A stretch of DNA of 64,000 nt from Sphingomonas leidyi (GCF_011761945.1 NZ_JAASQV010000002.1:1-64000), one strand, 5' to 3'. Counted from the stretch's first letter, positions 8,699 through 17,922 are shown. Program-made: numbers and translations. The notes: generated from the letters alone by a model not told the origin.

Positions 8699-11600
8699 AT
8701 GTCGCGCATCTTCATCGATCGCCCCATCTTCGCCTGGGTGATCGCGATCATCACCATGCTGATGGGCCTGGGCGCGGTCTTCTCGCTGCCCATCGCGCAA
8801 TATCCCGACATCGCGCCGCCCCAGGTCAACATCCGCGCCACCTATCCCGGCGCGTCGGCGGAGACGGTGCAGAACTCGGTGACGCAGATCATCGAGCAGA
8901 ACCTGACCGGCATCGACGGGCTGCTCTATTTCAGCTCCTCGTCCACCTCGCGCGGCCAGGTGACGATCAGCGCCACCTTCGACAAGGGCACCGATCCCGA
9001 CATCGCCCAGGTGCAGGTGCAGAACCAGGTGCAGGCCGCGCTCTCCCGCCTACCCAACCAGGTGCAGCAGCAGGGCGTGCGCGTCACCAAGTCCAACCCC
9101 GACACGCTGCTGCTCGTCGGCGTCTATGACGAGACCGACAAGCGCACCAATCGCGACGTGTCCGACTGGCTCTCGTCCAACCTCCAGGACACGCTGTCGC
9201 GCCTGCCAGGCGTGGGCGACGTCAACGTGTTCGGCTCGCCCTATGCCATGCGCATCTGGCTCAACCCCTCGGCGCTCGCCAGCTACGGCCTGATGCCGAG
9301 CGACGTGGTGAACGCGATCACCAGCCAGAACACCGAGATCGCCGCCGGCGAGATCGGCGGCCAGCCGATGCCGGCCACCCAGATGCTCAATGCGACGGTG
9401 ACCGCCCAGTCGCGGCTGCAGACGCCCGAGCAATTCGCCAAGATCATCCTCAAGACCCAGACCAACGGCGCGCACGTGCTGTTGAAGGACGTCGCCCGGA
9501 TCGAGCTGGGCGCCGAGAACTACAATGCGGTCAGCCGCGTCAACGGCCATCCCGGCTCGGGCATCGCGATCAGCACCGCGCCGGGCGCCGACGCGCTGAA
9601 GACCGCCGAGCTGATCAAGGCGACGGTGGCGGAAGCGGCCAAGGAGTTCCCCCAGGGCTTCAACTACGCCTATGCCAACGACACCACCGAGTTCATCAAG
9701 CTCTCGATCGACGAAGTGGTGAAGACGCTGGGCGAGGCGATCGCGCTCGTCGTCATCGTCATGTTCGTGTTCCTGCAGAGCTGGCGCGCGACGCTGGTGC
9801 CGATGATCGCGGTGCCGGTGGTGCTGCTCGGCACCTTCGCGGTGTTCTATGCGCTCGGCTATTCGATCAACACGCTCACCCTGTTCGGCCTGGTGCTGGT
9901 GATCGGCCTGCTCGTCGACGACGCGATCGTCGTGGTCGAGAATGTCGAGCGCCTGATGGAGGAGGACCCCGAGCTCACCCCGCGCGAGGCGACGATCAAG
10001 TCGATGGACCAGATCCAGGTCGCGCTGGTCGCGATCGCGCTGGTGCTGTCGGCGGTGTTCCTGCCGATGGCGTTCTTCGGCGGCTCGACCGGCGTGATCT
10101 ACCGCCAATTCTCGGTCACCATCGTCTCGGCGATGGTCCTGTCGGTGCTCGTCGCCCTGATCCTCAGCCCGGCGCTCACCGCCACGGTGCTCAAGCGCAA
10201 GAAAGACATGGCCGAGCCCGGCTCCGGCTGGTTCTCGCGCCGCGTGCCTTTTGTCGGCCGCTGGGGCCGCATCGGTTCGCAGAAGTTCAACCGCGGCTTC
10301 GAATGGACGATCGAGCACTATACCCGCACCATCTCCTATGTCGTCGATCGCAAGTGGATCTTCCTGCTGATCTACCTGCTGGTCTGCGCAGTGCTGGTGC
10401 TGATGTTCTACCGCCTGCCCACCGGCTTCCTGCCGACCGAGGACCAGGGCGCCGCCAGCGTCCAGTTCCGCCTGCCCGCCGGCGCGACTCAGGCCCGCAC
10501 CCAGGAAGTGCAGCTCGCGGTCGAGAAATATCTGCGCGAGCAGGAGGGCAGGAACGTCCGCACCATCTTCACCGTCACCGGCGGCGGCGGGGGTGGCGGC
10601 GCCAGCGGCCAGAATACCGGCCAGGGCTTCGTCAACTTCGTCTCCTGGGACGATCGCCCGGGCAAGGAGAACGGCGCCGACGCGATCGTCCAGCGCGCGG
10701 CCGGCGCCTTCCGCAACTTCCGCGACGCCCAGGTCTTCGCGCTGGTGCCGCCGGCGATCCGCGGCCTCGGCCAGTCGAACGGCTTCACGCTCGAGCTGCA
10801 GAACACCAGCGGCATGTCGCGCACCGACTTCGTGGCCGCCCGCGACAGGCTGCTCGCCGCGGCCAATGCCGATCCCGACCTCCAGGCCGTCCGCCTGTCC
10901 GACCTGCCCGACGTCTCGACGCTCAACATCCAGATCGACCAGGAGAAGCTCGCCGCGCTCGGCCTCACCCAGGCGGACGTCAACAACACGCTGTCGACTG
11001 CCTGGGGCGGCCGCTACGTCAACGACTTCATCGATCGCGGCCGCGTGAAGCGCGTCTATGTCCAGGGCGACGCGCCCTATCGCGCCGAGCCCCAGAATCT
11101 CGGCGAATGGTTCGTGCGCGGCAGCAACGGCACGATGACGCCCTTCTCCTCCTTCGCGACGATCAGCTGGGCGACCGCGCCGACCACCGTGTCGCGCTTC
11201 CAGGGCATCTCGTCCTTCGAGTTCCAGGGCCAGCCGGCCCCGGGCAAGAGCTCGGGCGACGCGATGAAGCGCATGGAGGAGCTCGCCGCGCAGATCCCCG
11301 GCACCAGCATCGCCTGGGCCGGCCTCTCCTATCAGGAGCGGCTGGCCGGCGGGCAGGCGCCGTTGCTGTACGGCGTCTCGCTGCTCATCGTGTTCCTGTG
11401 CCTGGCGGCGCTGTACGAGAGCTGGTCGATCCCGGTCGCCGCGATGCTGGTGGTGCCGCTCGGCCTGATCGGCGCGGTGTTCGCCGTGACGCTGCGCGGC
11501 CTGCAGAACGACGTCTATCTGCAGATCGGCCTGCTCACGACCATGGGCCTGGCGGTTAAGAACGCCATCCTGATGATCGAGTTCGCCGAGCGCGCCGAGA

Positions 11601-11896
11601 AGGAAGGCAAGCGCGTGATCGAGGCCGCGATCGAAGCCGCCCGCATCCGCTTCCGCCCGATCGTGATGACCAGCCTGGCCTTTATCTTCGGCGTGCTGCC
11701 GCTGGCGATCTCCACCGGTGCCGGCGCGAACAGCCGCATCGCGATCGGCACCGCGGTGATCGGCGGCATGCTGACCGCACTGATCCTCGCCATCTTCTAC
11801 ATCCCCCTGTTCTTCGTGCTCGTCCGCCGCGGCGTGCGCGACGCGCTGAAGGCGCTGCGCGAACGACGGGCCCGCAAGCGGGAGGCGCAGGCATGA
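8699..11896 (+). CDS. RND multidrug efflux pump, inner-membrane transporter (HAE1/AcrB type)
   Basis: A 1065-residue proton-driven exporter, normal length for AcrB/MexB homologues. The N-terminus FIDRPIFAWVIAI is typical. The proton-relay aspartates are D407 and D408 in GLLVDDAIVVVEN, the same numbers as in E. coli AcrB, and the relay lysine is about K954 in AVKNAILMIEF. Two large periplasmic loops carry the porter and funnel domains; a glycine run (GGGGGGGASG) lies in the second. The stop overlaps the next gene's ATG. Substrates cannot be deduced. Confidence 0.96.
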   Translation: MSRIFIDRPIFAWVIAIITMLMGLGAVFSLPIAQYPDIAPPQVNIRATYPGASAETVQNSVTQIIEQNLTGIDGLLYFSSSSTSRGQVTISATFDKGTDPDIAQVQVQNQVQAALSRLPNQVQQQGVRVTKSNPDTLLLVGVYDETDKRTNRDVSDWLSSNLQDTLSRLPGVGDVNVFGSPYAMRIWLNPSALASYGLMPSDVVNAITSQNTEIAAGEIGGQPMPATQMLNATVTAQSRLQTPEQFAKIILKTQTNGAHVLLKDVARIELGAENYNAVSRVNGHPGSGIAISTAPGADALKTAELIKATVAEAAKEFPQGFNYAYANDTTEFIKLSIDEVVKTLGEAIALVVIVMFVFLQSWRATLVPMIAVPVVLLGTFAVFYALGYSINTLTLFGLVLVIGLLVDDAIVVVENVERLMEEDPELTPREATIKSMDQIQVALVAIALVLSAVFLPMAFFGGSTGVIYRQFSVTIVSAMVLSVLVALILSPALTATVLKRKKDMAEPGSGWFSRRVPFVGRWGRIGSQKFNRGFEWTIEHYTRTISYVVDRKWIFLLIYLLVCAVLVLMFYRLPTGFLPTEDQGAASVQFRLPAGATQARTQEVQLAVEKYLREQEGRNVRTIFTVTGGGGGGGASGQNTGQGFVNFVSWDDRPGKENGADAIVQRAAGAFRNFRDAQVFALVPPAIRGLGQSNGFTLELQNTSGMSRTDFVAARDRLLAAANADPDLQAVRLSDLPDVSTLNIQIDQEKLAALGLTQADVNNTLSTAWGGRYVNDFIDRGRVKRVYVQGDAPYRAEPQNLGEWFVRGSNGTMTPFSSFATISWATAPTTVSRFQGISSFEFQGQPAPGKSSGDAMKRMEELAAQIPGTSIAWAGLSYQERLAGGQAPLLYGVSLLIVFLCLAALYESWSIPVAAMLVVPLGLIGAVFAVTLRGLQNDVYLQIGLLTTMGLAVKNAILMIEFAERAEKEGKRVIEAAIEAARIRFRPIVMTSLAFIFGVLPLAISTGAGANSRIAIGTAVIGGMLTALILAIFYIPLFFVLVRRGVRDALKALRERRARKREAQA

Positions 11897-13326
11897 AGCG
11901 CGCGGTTCTGACCCTGCTCCTCGGCACGGCGCTCGCCGGCTGCTCGATGGAGCCGAAATATGCCCGGCCCGAAGCGCCGGTGCCGCCGGGCTGGCCGGCG
12001 GGCGATGCCTATCTCAAGGCCGACGAAGCAGCGCTGCCCAGCGTCACCTGGCAGGACATCTTCAAGGACCCGCGGCTCCGGAAGCTGATCGAGCAGGCGC
12101 TGGCCAGCAATCGCGACCTGCGCGTCGCCGCGGCCAACATCGCCGCGGCGCGCGCGCAATATCGCATCCAGCGCGCCGACCGCATTCCCGAACTCGATGC
12201 CGGCGCGGGCGCGACCGTGGCGCATGGCAGCAGCACCGGCGCCGTCACCACCGGCGGCACGCGCACCAACTTCTCGGGCAATGTCAGCATCCCCGCCTTC
12301 GAGCTCGACCTGTTCGGCCGCGTCGCCTCGCTCACCCATGCCCAGCAGGACCGCTGGTTCGCGACCGAGGCGGCGGCACGCGCCACGCGCCTGACGCTGA
12401 TCGGCGACATCGCCGCCGCCTGGCTCAACCATGCGGCGGACGCGAGCCTGCTCAAGATCGCTGAAGACACCGCCGCCAATGCCGAGCGCGCGGTGGCGCT
12501 CACCGATCGGCGCCTGAAGGGCGGTATCGCGCCACGCACCGACCTGGCCCAGGCACAGCAGATTCTCGCCACCGCCCAGTCCGACGTGGCGACGCAGAAG
12601 ACTGCGCTGGCGCAGGACGTCAACGCGCTCCGGCTGCTCGTCGGCGCCGACATCGATGCCGCGCAGCTCTCCGCCGCGATCGAGGAAGCCGCTCCCACCG
12701 TCGCCGAGCTGCCCGCCGGCGTCGATTCGGGCGTGCTGCTCCGCCGGCCGGACGTGGTGCAGGCGGAATATACGCTGCGCGCCGCCAATGCCCAGATCGG
12801 CGCCGCCCGCGCCGCGCTGTTTCCGCGCATCTCGCTCACCGGGCTGCTCGGCTTCGCCAGCAACGCGCTGACCGGGCTCTTCTCGGGCAACGGCTTCAAC
12901 TGGTCGGGCGGCGCCAGCGCCAGCTATCCGATCTTCAACGCCGGCGCCGGGCGGGCGGGCGTGCAGCTGAGCGAGGCCCAGCGCGACGCGGCGCTCGCCA
13001 CCTATGAGAAATCGATCCAGACCGCTTTCCGCGAAGTCGCCGACGCGCTCGCCCGGCGCGGCACCATCGCCGACCAGCTGAAAGCCAATAGGAACAACCT
13101 GGCCGCGGCGCAGGACAGCTATCGCCTCGCCGAGGCGCGCTATCGCGGCGGGATCGACAATTTCCTGGCGAACCTGGTCGCGCAGCGCTCCTATTACACC
13201 GCCCAGCGCGGACTGGTGAACACCCGGCTGGTCGAGGCGACCAATCTGGTGACGCTCTACCGCACGCTGGGGGGTGATTCGCTGCTCACCGTCACGCCCT
13301 CGGGCCCGCAGCCGGCCGCGCCCTAG
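11893..13326 (+). CDS. Outer-membrane efflux channel lipoprotein (NodT/OprM family)
   Basis: A 477-residue TolC-like channel subunit. The signal peptide ends in a lipobox (LAGC, Cys17) and is followed by a PKYARPEAPVPPGW segment typical of the NodT subfamily. Two homologous outer-membrane-efflux repeats are visible, one around RDLRVAAANIAAARAQYRIQRA and the second around QAEYTLRAANAQIGAARAALFPRISLTG. ATG 11893 overlaps the pump stop as ATGA, which completes an adaptor-pump-channel operon. Confidence 0.95.
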   Translation: MKRAVLTLLLGTALAGCSMEPKYARPEAPVPPGWPAGDAYLKADEAALPSVTWQDIFKDPRLRKLIEQALASNRDLRVAAANIAAARAQYRIQRADRIPELDAGAGATVAHGSSTGAVTTGGTRTNFSGNVSIPAFELDLFGRVASLTHAQQDRWFATEAAARATRLTLIGDIAAAWLNHAADASLLKIAEDTAANAERAVALTDRRLKGGIAPRTDLAQAQQILATAQSDVATQKTALAQDVNALRLLVGADIDAAQLSAAIEEAAPTVAELPAGVDSGVLLRRPDVVQAEYTLRAANAQIGAARAALFPRISLTGLLGFASNALTGLFSGNGFNWSGGASASYPIFNAGAGRAGVQLSEAQRDAALATYEKSIQTAFREVADALARRGTIADQLKANRNNLAAAQDSYRLAEARYRGGIDNFLANLVAQRSYYTAQRGLVNTRLVEATNLVTLYRTLGGDSLLTVTPSGPQPAAP

Positions 13327-13397
13327 CGTCATTCAGCCCACCCTTCCGCCGGCTCCGCTTCGCCGCTATCGGTTGCGAAGCGAAACGGGAGTGGAAG

Positions 13398-14180
13398 ATG
13401 GCCTACGAGACGATCCTGACCGAGCGCACCGGCGACGTGCTTGTGGTCACGCTCAACCGGCCCGATCGGCTCAACGCCGCCCCGCCCGCGATGTTCGACG
13501 AGATCCGCGACGCGCTGGCAAAGCTGGACGGCGCCCGCGCGGTGCTGCTCCAGGGCGCCGGCCGCGCCTTCTGCTCGGGCGCCGATGTGGCGAGCGGCGC
13601 GCTCGCCTCGGCCGATCCCGGCGTGGCGACGCATGCCGCGCTGACCGATCACTACAACCCCACGATCCTCGCCGTCACGCGCCTGGGCGTGCCGGTGGTG
13701 AGCGCGGTGCGCGGCCCTGCCGCCGGCATCGGCTGCAGCCTGGCGCTGGCCGCCGATTTCTGCGTGGCGAGCGACACGGGCTATTTCCTCCAGGCCTTCG
13801 TCAATATCGGGCTGGTGCCGGATGGCGGGGCCACCTGGCTGCTGCCGCGCCTGGTCGGGCGCTCGCGCGCGGCGGAGATGATGCTGCTGGGCGAGAAGCT
13901 GCCCGCGACGAAGGCGCGCGACTGGGGGCTGGTGCACAGCGTCGTCTCGGACGAGCAGCTCGAGCATGAGGCACTGGCGCTCGCCGCCCGCCTCGCCGCC
14001 GGCCCCACCGTGGCGCTCGGCATGATCCGCCGGGGCATCGCCCAGGCGCTCGAATCGACGCTGGAGGAAACGCTGGCAATGGAAGCGAACCACCAGCGCA
14101 GCGCGCGCGGCACTGCCGATTCCATGGAGGGTGGCCTGGCCTTCCTCCAGAAGCGCAAGCCGAACTTCACCGGGAAATAG
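13398..14180 (+). CDS. Enoyl-CoA hydratase/isomerase family protein (crotonase fold, PaaG-like)
   Basis: A 260-residue crotonase. Oxyanion-hole segments are AFCSGADV near residue 58 and GPAAGIGCSLALAADF near residue 110, followed by FVNIGLVPDGGATWLLPRLVG. The Asp in LVPDGGATW, where many hydratases have a Glu, resembles the isomerase PaaG. A 2,3-dehydroadipyl-CoA or phenylacetate-type isomerase is therefore possible, though the neighbours do not support a phenylacetate pathway. It starts at ATG 13398 after an AGTGGAAG segment and is separate from the efflux operon. Confidence 0.88.
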   Translation: MAYETILTERTGDVLVVTLNRPDRLNAAPPAMFDEIRDALAKLDGARAVLLQGAGRAFCSGADVASGALASADPGVATHAALTDHYNPTILAVTRLGVPVVSAVRGPAAGIGCSLALAADFCVASDTGYFLQAFVNIGLVPDGGATWLLPRLVGRSRAAEMMLLGEKLPATKARDWGLVHSVVSDEQLEHEALALAARLAAGPTVALGMIRRGIAQALESTLEETLAMEANHQRSARGTADSMEGGLAFLQKRKPNFTGK

Positions 14181-14196
14181 CGTGCGAGGTTGACCG

Positions 14197-14228
14197 GCCG
14201 GGGGCGGCTGTGGCACTCGGCCCCCGGC
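14197..14228. terminator. GC-rich hairpin just before tRNA-Gly
   Basis: Perfect 9-base arms GCCGGGGGC (14197-14205) and GCCCCCGGC (14220-14228) flank a 14-base loop and end two bases before the tRNA. It could terminate the crotonase transcript or mark tRNA processing. No T-run follows, so a terminator role is uncertain. Confidence 0.35.
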
Positions 14229-14230
14229 TA

Positions 14231-14304
14231 GCGGGTATAGCACAATGGTAGTGCAGCAGCCTTCCAAGCTGAATACACGGGTTCGATTCCCGTTACCCGC
14301 TCCA
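14231..14304 (+). tRNA. tRNA-Gly (anticodon TCC)
   Basis: A 74-base cloverleaf including an encoded CCA. The acceptor arms are GCGGGTA and TACCCGC with discriminator T. The anticodon loop CTTCCAA gives anticodon TCC, and the T-arm GGGTTCGATTCCC is canonical. It reads GGA/GGG glycine codons. It lies between the crotonase gene and hemW on the same strand. Confidence 0.96.
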
Positions 14305-14365
14305 ACTTCCACCGTCCGGCGAACCCGTGTCCCCTGTGACGCTCCGCCCTGCCGGGCTATGCCGG

Positions 14366-14392
14366 GGGTTCGATTCCCGTTACCCGCTCCAA
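14366..14392 (+). repeat. Duplicated 3' end of tRNA-Gly (att-like direct repeat)
   Basis: The 27 bases at 14366-14392 are identical to the tRNA 3' end and its first flanking base at 14279-14305, from the T-arm through CCA. The offset is 87 bases. The intervening 60 bases do not resemble a tRNA 5' half, so this is not a second degenerate tRNA. Such 3' end copies are what tRNA-targeting integrases leave behind. It ends 12 bases before hemW. Confidence 0.8.
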
Positions 14393-14404
14393 GCCTTTCA
14401 AGCG

Positions 14405-15535
14405 ATGACCGACACCACCGCCCCTCTCGCACTCTATGTGCACTGGCCGTTCTGCGTGTCGAAATGCCCCTATTGCGACTTCAACAGCCATGTCCGCGAG
14501 AGCGTCGACCAGGCCGCCTGGCGCGCGGCCATGCTCGCGGATCTGGCGCATGAGGCGGAAGCGCTGCCCGGGCGCCGGCTCGGCTCGATCTTCTTCGGCG
14601 GCGGCACGCCCTCGCTGATGCCGCCCGAGACGGTGGCCGCAGTGATCGCGGCGGCCGAGGCGCATTGGGGTTTCGAACCCGGCATCGAGATCACGCTGGA
14701 GGCCAATCCCTCCTCCGTGGAGGCCGCGCGCTTCGCCGACATCGCTGCCGCCGGCGTGAACCGCGTCTCGCTCGGGTTGCAGGCGCTCGACGATACCGAT
14801 CTGCGCTTCCTCGGCCGGGCACACGGCGTCGACGAAGGCCTGGCGGCATTGGCGACTGCCCAACGCGCCTTCGGCCGGGTCAGCTTCGACCTGATCTATG
14901 CCCGGCCCGGCCAGACGCTGGCCGGATGGGAAGCCGAGCTGCGCCGCGCCCTGTCCTTCGGCACCGAGCATCTCTCGCTCTATCAGCTCACCATCGAACC
15001 CGGTACGCGCTTCGCCACGCTGTTCGAGAAAGGCGAGCTCAAGGCCTTCGACCCGGACGAAGCCGCCGACCTGTTCGAAGCGACGCGGGCGATCGCGGCG
15101 GCGGCCGGGCTGCCGGCCTATGAAGTCTCCAACCATGCCCGGCCGGGCGCGGAGAGCCGGCACAACCTCACCTATTGGCGCTATGGCGACTATGCCGGGG
15201 TCGGCCCGGGCGCGCATGGCCGGCGGAACGGCGTGGCCACGCTTCGCCGCAAGAAACCCGAGAACTGGCTCGCGGCGATCGAACGCAACGGCCATGGCAT
15301 CGAGCGCGAGGATCCGCTCGAAGCGCACGACCGCGGCGTCGAGGCGCTGCTGATGGGCCTGCGCCTCGCCGAGGGCGTCGACCTCGCCCGCATTCCCGAT
15401 GCGCCGCTCGAGGGCCGCGCGCTGGCGGGGATGGCGGCGCAGGGCCTGGTGCGGCGCGAGGGCAGCCGCCTCCGCGTCACCGATGCCGGCATGCCGGTGC
15501 TCGAGGCGATCCTGCGCGAGCTGGTGATCGCCTGA
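14405..15535 (+). CDS. hemW: Radical SAM heme chaperone HemW
   Basis: A 376-residue radical-SAM protein. The 4Fe-4S motif is C17-x3-C21-x2-C24 followed by Asp-Phe. HemW has Phe at that second position where true HemN oxidases carry a further Cys, so heme-chaperone is preferred over coproporphyrinogen dehydrogenase. Other family segments are FFGGGTPSLM, EITLEANPSS, GVNRVSLGLQALDD and the C-terminal HNLTYWRYGDYAGVGPGAH. ATG 14405 gives the standard N-terminus. Confidence 0.93.
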   Translation: MTDTTAPLALYVHWPFCVSKCPYCDFNSHVRESVDQAAWRAAMLADLAHEAEALPGRRLGSIFFGGGTPSLMPPETVAAVIAAAEAHWGFEPGIEITLEANPSSVEAARFADIAAAGVNRVSLGLQALDDTDLRFLGRAHGVDEGLAALATAQRAFGRVSFDLIYARPGQTLAGWEAELRRALSFGTEHLSLYQLTIEPGTRFATLFEKGELKAFDPDEAADLFEATRAIAAAAGLPAYEVSNHARPGAESRHNLTYWRYGDYAGVGPGAHGRRNGVATLRRKKPENWLAAIERNGHGIEREDPLEAHDRGVEALLMGLRLAEGVDLARIPDAPLEGRALAGMAAQGLVRREGSRLRVTDAGMPVLEAILRELVIA

Positions 15536-15609
15536 ACGCATGATTCGGGCTTGGCCCACCGCGCGGAAGTTCGGGAGTTTAGACTGGGTTAGGGACTCAT
15601 ATCCATTTC

Positions 15610-15637
15610 CGTCATCCCCGTGCGGGCGGGGATGACG
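15610..15637. terminator. Perfect hairpin between convergent hemW and lpoA-like genes
   Basis: Arms CGTCATCCCCG (15610-15620) and CGGGGATGACG (15627-15637) are perfect 11-base complements around a 6-base loop. The CGTCATCC start resembles the dispersed palindromic repeats elsewhere in the window (for example 46344-46428). In this convergent gap it could end transcription from both sides. Confidence 0.5.
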
Positions 15638-15670
15638 AAGGAAAATCAGATACTGGTTTGAGTCCTCGAC

Positions 15671-16867
15671 CTAGCCTCCGAACCCCGTCGGCGCGGGCGA
15701 GATCGTCACCGTCGTCCCCCCCTTCACTTCCTGCACTTCGAGCGCGCGCTCGGCGATGCCGTCGCGGCCGAAGCGGAAGGCGCCGTCCAGGCCGCCGAAC
15801 CCGTCGGGCGCGACCAGACGGCGCTCGGGGAAGATGTCGCCCGGCCGCCATTCGCGGGCGATGCGCACGGTGAGCAGGACCGCGTCATAACCGAGCGTCG
15901 ACAGGCGATAGGGCGCCGCGCCGAAGCGGGTGCGATACTTGGTCGCATAGGTCCGATAGTAATTGTCGGGCACGCTGGCGAACCAGGCGCCGTTCAGCAC
16001 CGCGTTCGAACCAATCGCCGAATCGGTGTTCCACAGCTCGGTGCCGAGGATGCGCGACGCCTTGCCCCCCGCCGACTTGCGGATGATCGGCGCCGCCGTC
16101 ACGCCGCTCGCGCCCGAGCCGGCGATCAGGATCGCCTGATAGGGAGTCCGCGAAAGCTTGGTGATCGCGCTCGTCATCGAGCCGGGGCGGCCATCATAGG
16201 TCTCCATCGCCAGCACCTTGCCGCCCTGATCCTCCACGGCGCGCAGGAAGCTGGTCGAGGCACGCTCGCCATAGACGCCCGAGGTCATCAGCCCGACGAA
16301 ATTGGTGACGCCCTGCGCCCGGGCATAATCGACCACGCGCTCGATCGACTGGGCCGGCGAATAGCCGAGCAGATAGGTGCCGTTGCCGGCCACCGCCGTG
16401 TCGTTCGAGAAGCTGAGCACCGGCACGCGCGCGGCGCGGGCGATCGGCGCCACTTCGCGCGCCTCCTCGGCGAGCAGCGGGCCGAGGATCAGCTTGTTGC
16501 CGTCGGCGATCGCCTGGCGCGCGGCGTTGGCGGCCCCGCCGGCAGTGTCGTAGGTGGTGATGCGCAGCACGTCCGACTTGGTGTCGAGGATCGCCAGCTG
16601 CGTGGCATTGGCGAGCGACTTGCCGACGCCGGCGTTCGGCCCGGTCATCGGCACGAGCAGCGCGACGCGGTGGCGCTCCACATCCTGGGGCAGGCCCGGC
16701 GAGATCGGCCGAGTCGAGGGCCGCTCGCGCGGTGCCTCCACCGTCGGCGCGGGGCGCGTCTCGGGGATCACCCGCGGCCCGCTGGCGCAGGCGGCGAGGA
16801 GGGCGGCGAGGCCCAAAGCGGCCCAGCGGAGGATGCCCCGTTGCGGATTCACGGTCGCGTCTGCCAT
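15671..16867 (-). CDS. LpoA-like penicillin-binding protein activator lipoprotein
   Basis: A 398-residue outer-membrane lipoprotein with signal peptide, lipobox LAAC and Cys27. A Pro/Arg/Thr-rich linker (about 30-60) is followed by a periplasmic-binding-protein-like fold starting HRVALLVPMTGPNAGVGKSL, as in the C-domain of E. coli LpoA, which activates PBP1A. E. coli LpoA has an additional N-terminal TPR domain that is absent here. It is divergent from rsmI, the same neighbourhood as E. coli yraL-yraM(lpoA)-yraN, which supports the call. Confidence 0.82.
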   Translation of the reverse strand: MADATVNPQRGILRWAALGLAALLAACASGPRVIPETRPAPTVEAPRERPSTRPISPGLPQDVERHRVALLVPMTGPNAGVGKSLANATQLAILDTKSDVLRITTYDTAGGAANAARQAIADGNKLILGPLLAEEAREVAPIARAARVPVLSFSNDTAVAGNGTYLLGYSPAQSIERVVDYARAQGVTNFVGLMTSGVYGERASTSFLRAVEDQGGKVLAMETYDGRPGSMTSAITKLSRTPYQAILIAGSGASGVTAAPIIRKSAGGKASRILGTELWNTDSAIGSNAVLNGAWFASVPDNYYRTYATKYRTRFGAAPYRLSTLGYDAVLLTVRIAREWRPGDIFPERRLVAPDGFGGLDGAFRFGRDGIAERALEVQEVKGGTTVTISPAPTGFGG

Positions 16868-16879
16868 TTACTCTCCCCG

Positions 16880-17713
16880 ATGCACGCTGTTCTCACGCCC
16901 GGCCTCTATATCGTCGCCACCCCGATCGGCAATCTCGGTGACTTGTCGCCGCGCGCCTCCGAAATACTCCTGGGCGCCGATCTGGTTGCCGTAGAAGACA
17001 GCCGTGTGACAGCCGGCCTGTTCCGGCACCTGGGCGCGAAGGGGAAGATGATCCCCTATCACGACCATAATGCCGATGCCGTCCGCCCCGGCCTGGTCGC
17101 GCGCATGGCGACCGAGGCCATCGCCCTGGTCTCCGATGCGGGCACGCCGCTGATCTCCGATCCCGGCTTCAAGCTGGTGCGCGACGCCCGCGCCGCCGGC
17201 CATCCGGTGACGACGATTCCCGGCCCCTGCGCGGCGATCGCGGCGCTGACGCTGGCGGGGCTGCCGACCGACCGCTTCCTGTTCCTGGGCTTCCTGCCGT
17301 CCAAGCAACAGGCCCGGGCCGAAGCGATCGCCGAGATCGCCGGCGTGCGCGCCACGCTCGTCCTCTACGAATCGGGGCCGCGGCTCTCGGCCTGCCTCGC
17401 CGCGCTGGCCGAGGGCCTGGGCGATCGCGAGGCGGCGGTGGCGCGCGAGATCAGCAAGAAGTTCGAGGAATGCGTGACCGGCTCGCTCACCCAGCTGGCC
17501 GCACGCTATGCCGAGGCGCCGCCCAAGGGCGAGATCGTGGTGGTGGTCGCCCCGCCGGGCGCGCCCGCGCCCGCCAGCGCCGATGATGCCGATGCCGCGC
17601 TCGCCGAGGCGCTGACTCGCCTGCCGGCCAGCAAGGCGGCGGGCGAAGTGGCGAAGAAGCTCGGGCTCGACCGCAAGGCGCTCTATGCGCGGGCAATGGA
17701 GATGAAGGAGTAG
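16880..17713 (+). CDS. rsmI: 16S rRNA (cytidine1402-2'-O)-methyltransferase
   Basis: A 277-residue tetrapyrrole-methylase-fold enzyme that 2'-O-methylates C1402 in the ribosomal decoding centre. Motifs are LYIVATPIGNLGDLSPRA at the N-terminus, VAVEDSRVTAGL, ALVSDAGTPLISDPGF and IPGPCAAIAALTLAGLPTDRF. ATG 16880 is chosen from these motifs. Its start codon is only 12 bases from the divergent lpoA-like start, so the two promoters must overlap the opposing coding regions. Confidence 0.96.
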   Translation: MHAVLTPGLYIVATPIGNLGDLSPRASEILLGADLVAVEDSRVTAGLFRHLGAKGKMIPYHDHNADAVRPGLVARMATEAIALVSDAGTPLISDPGFKLVRDARAAGHPVTTIPGPCAAIAALTLAGLPTDRFLFLGFLPSKQQARAEAIAEIAGVRATLVLYESGPRLSACLAALAEGLGDREAAVAREISKKFEECVTGSLTQLAARYAEAPPKGEIVVVVAPPGAPAPASADDADAALAEALTRLPASKAAGEVAKKLGLDRKALYARAMEMKE

Positions 17714-17797
17714 CCCTATGCCGCGAGGCCGCGCCGGGTGCGGAAGATCATGGCACCCGCCCGCGAATCCCGCGTTGCGAGCCAAGGACATCCATTG

Positions 17798-17896
17798 CTC
17801 CCCGGCGAAGGCCGGGGCCCGGTATCGGGCTGACGGGTGAGGCCGGCGAACCTCTCGAACGACATTGCGGCTGGGCCCCGGCCCTCGCCGAGGATG
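17798..17896. repeat. Dispersed palindromic repeat, copy 1 (minus orientation)
   Basis: An imperfect inverted repeat with arms at about 17798-17820 (CCCCGGCGAAGGCCGGGGCCC core) and 17873-17894. The roughly 50-base centre, read on the minus strand, contains TCGTTCGAGAGGTTCGC, matching TCGTTCGAGGGGTTCGC in the copy at 30106-30199. Arms and centre are both shared, so this is a dispersed element, not chance GC pairing. It lies downstream of rsmI. Confidence 0.7.
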
Positions 17897-17922
17897 CTTG
17901 ACGCAGGTCGCCGCGAAAGCCC

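Noticed and set aside
14306..14392. A second tRNA-Gly gene
   Set aside because: Only the 3' 27 bases match; the 5' part does not form acceptor, D or anticodon arms.
14405..15535. hemN (oxygen-independent coproporphyrinogen oxidase) for the gene called hemW
   Set aside because: The residue after the third cluster Cys and Asp is Phe, the protein is short (376 residues), and the HemN-specific N-terminal extension is missing.
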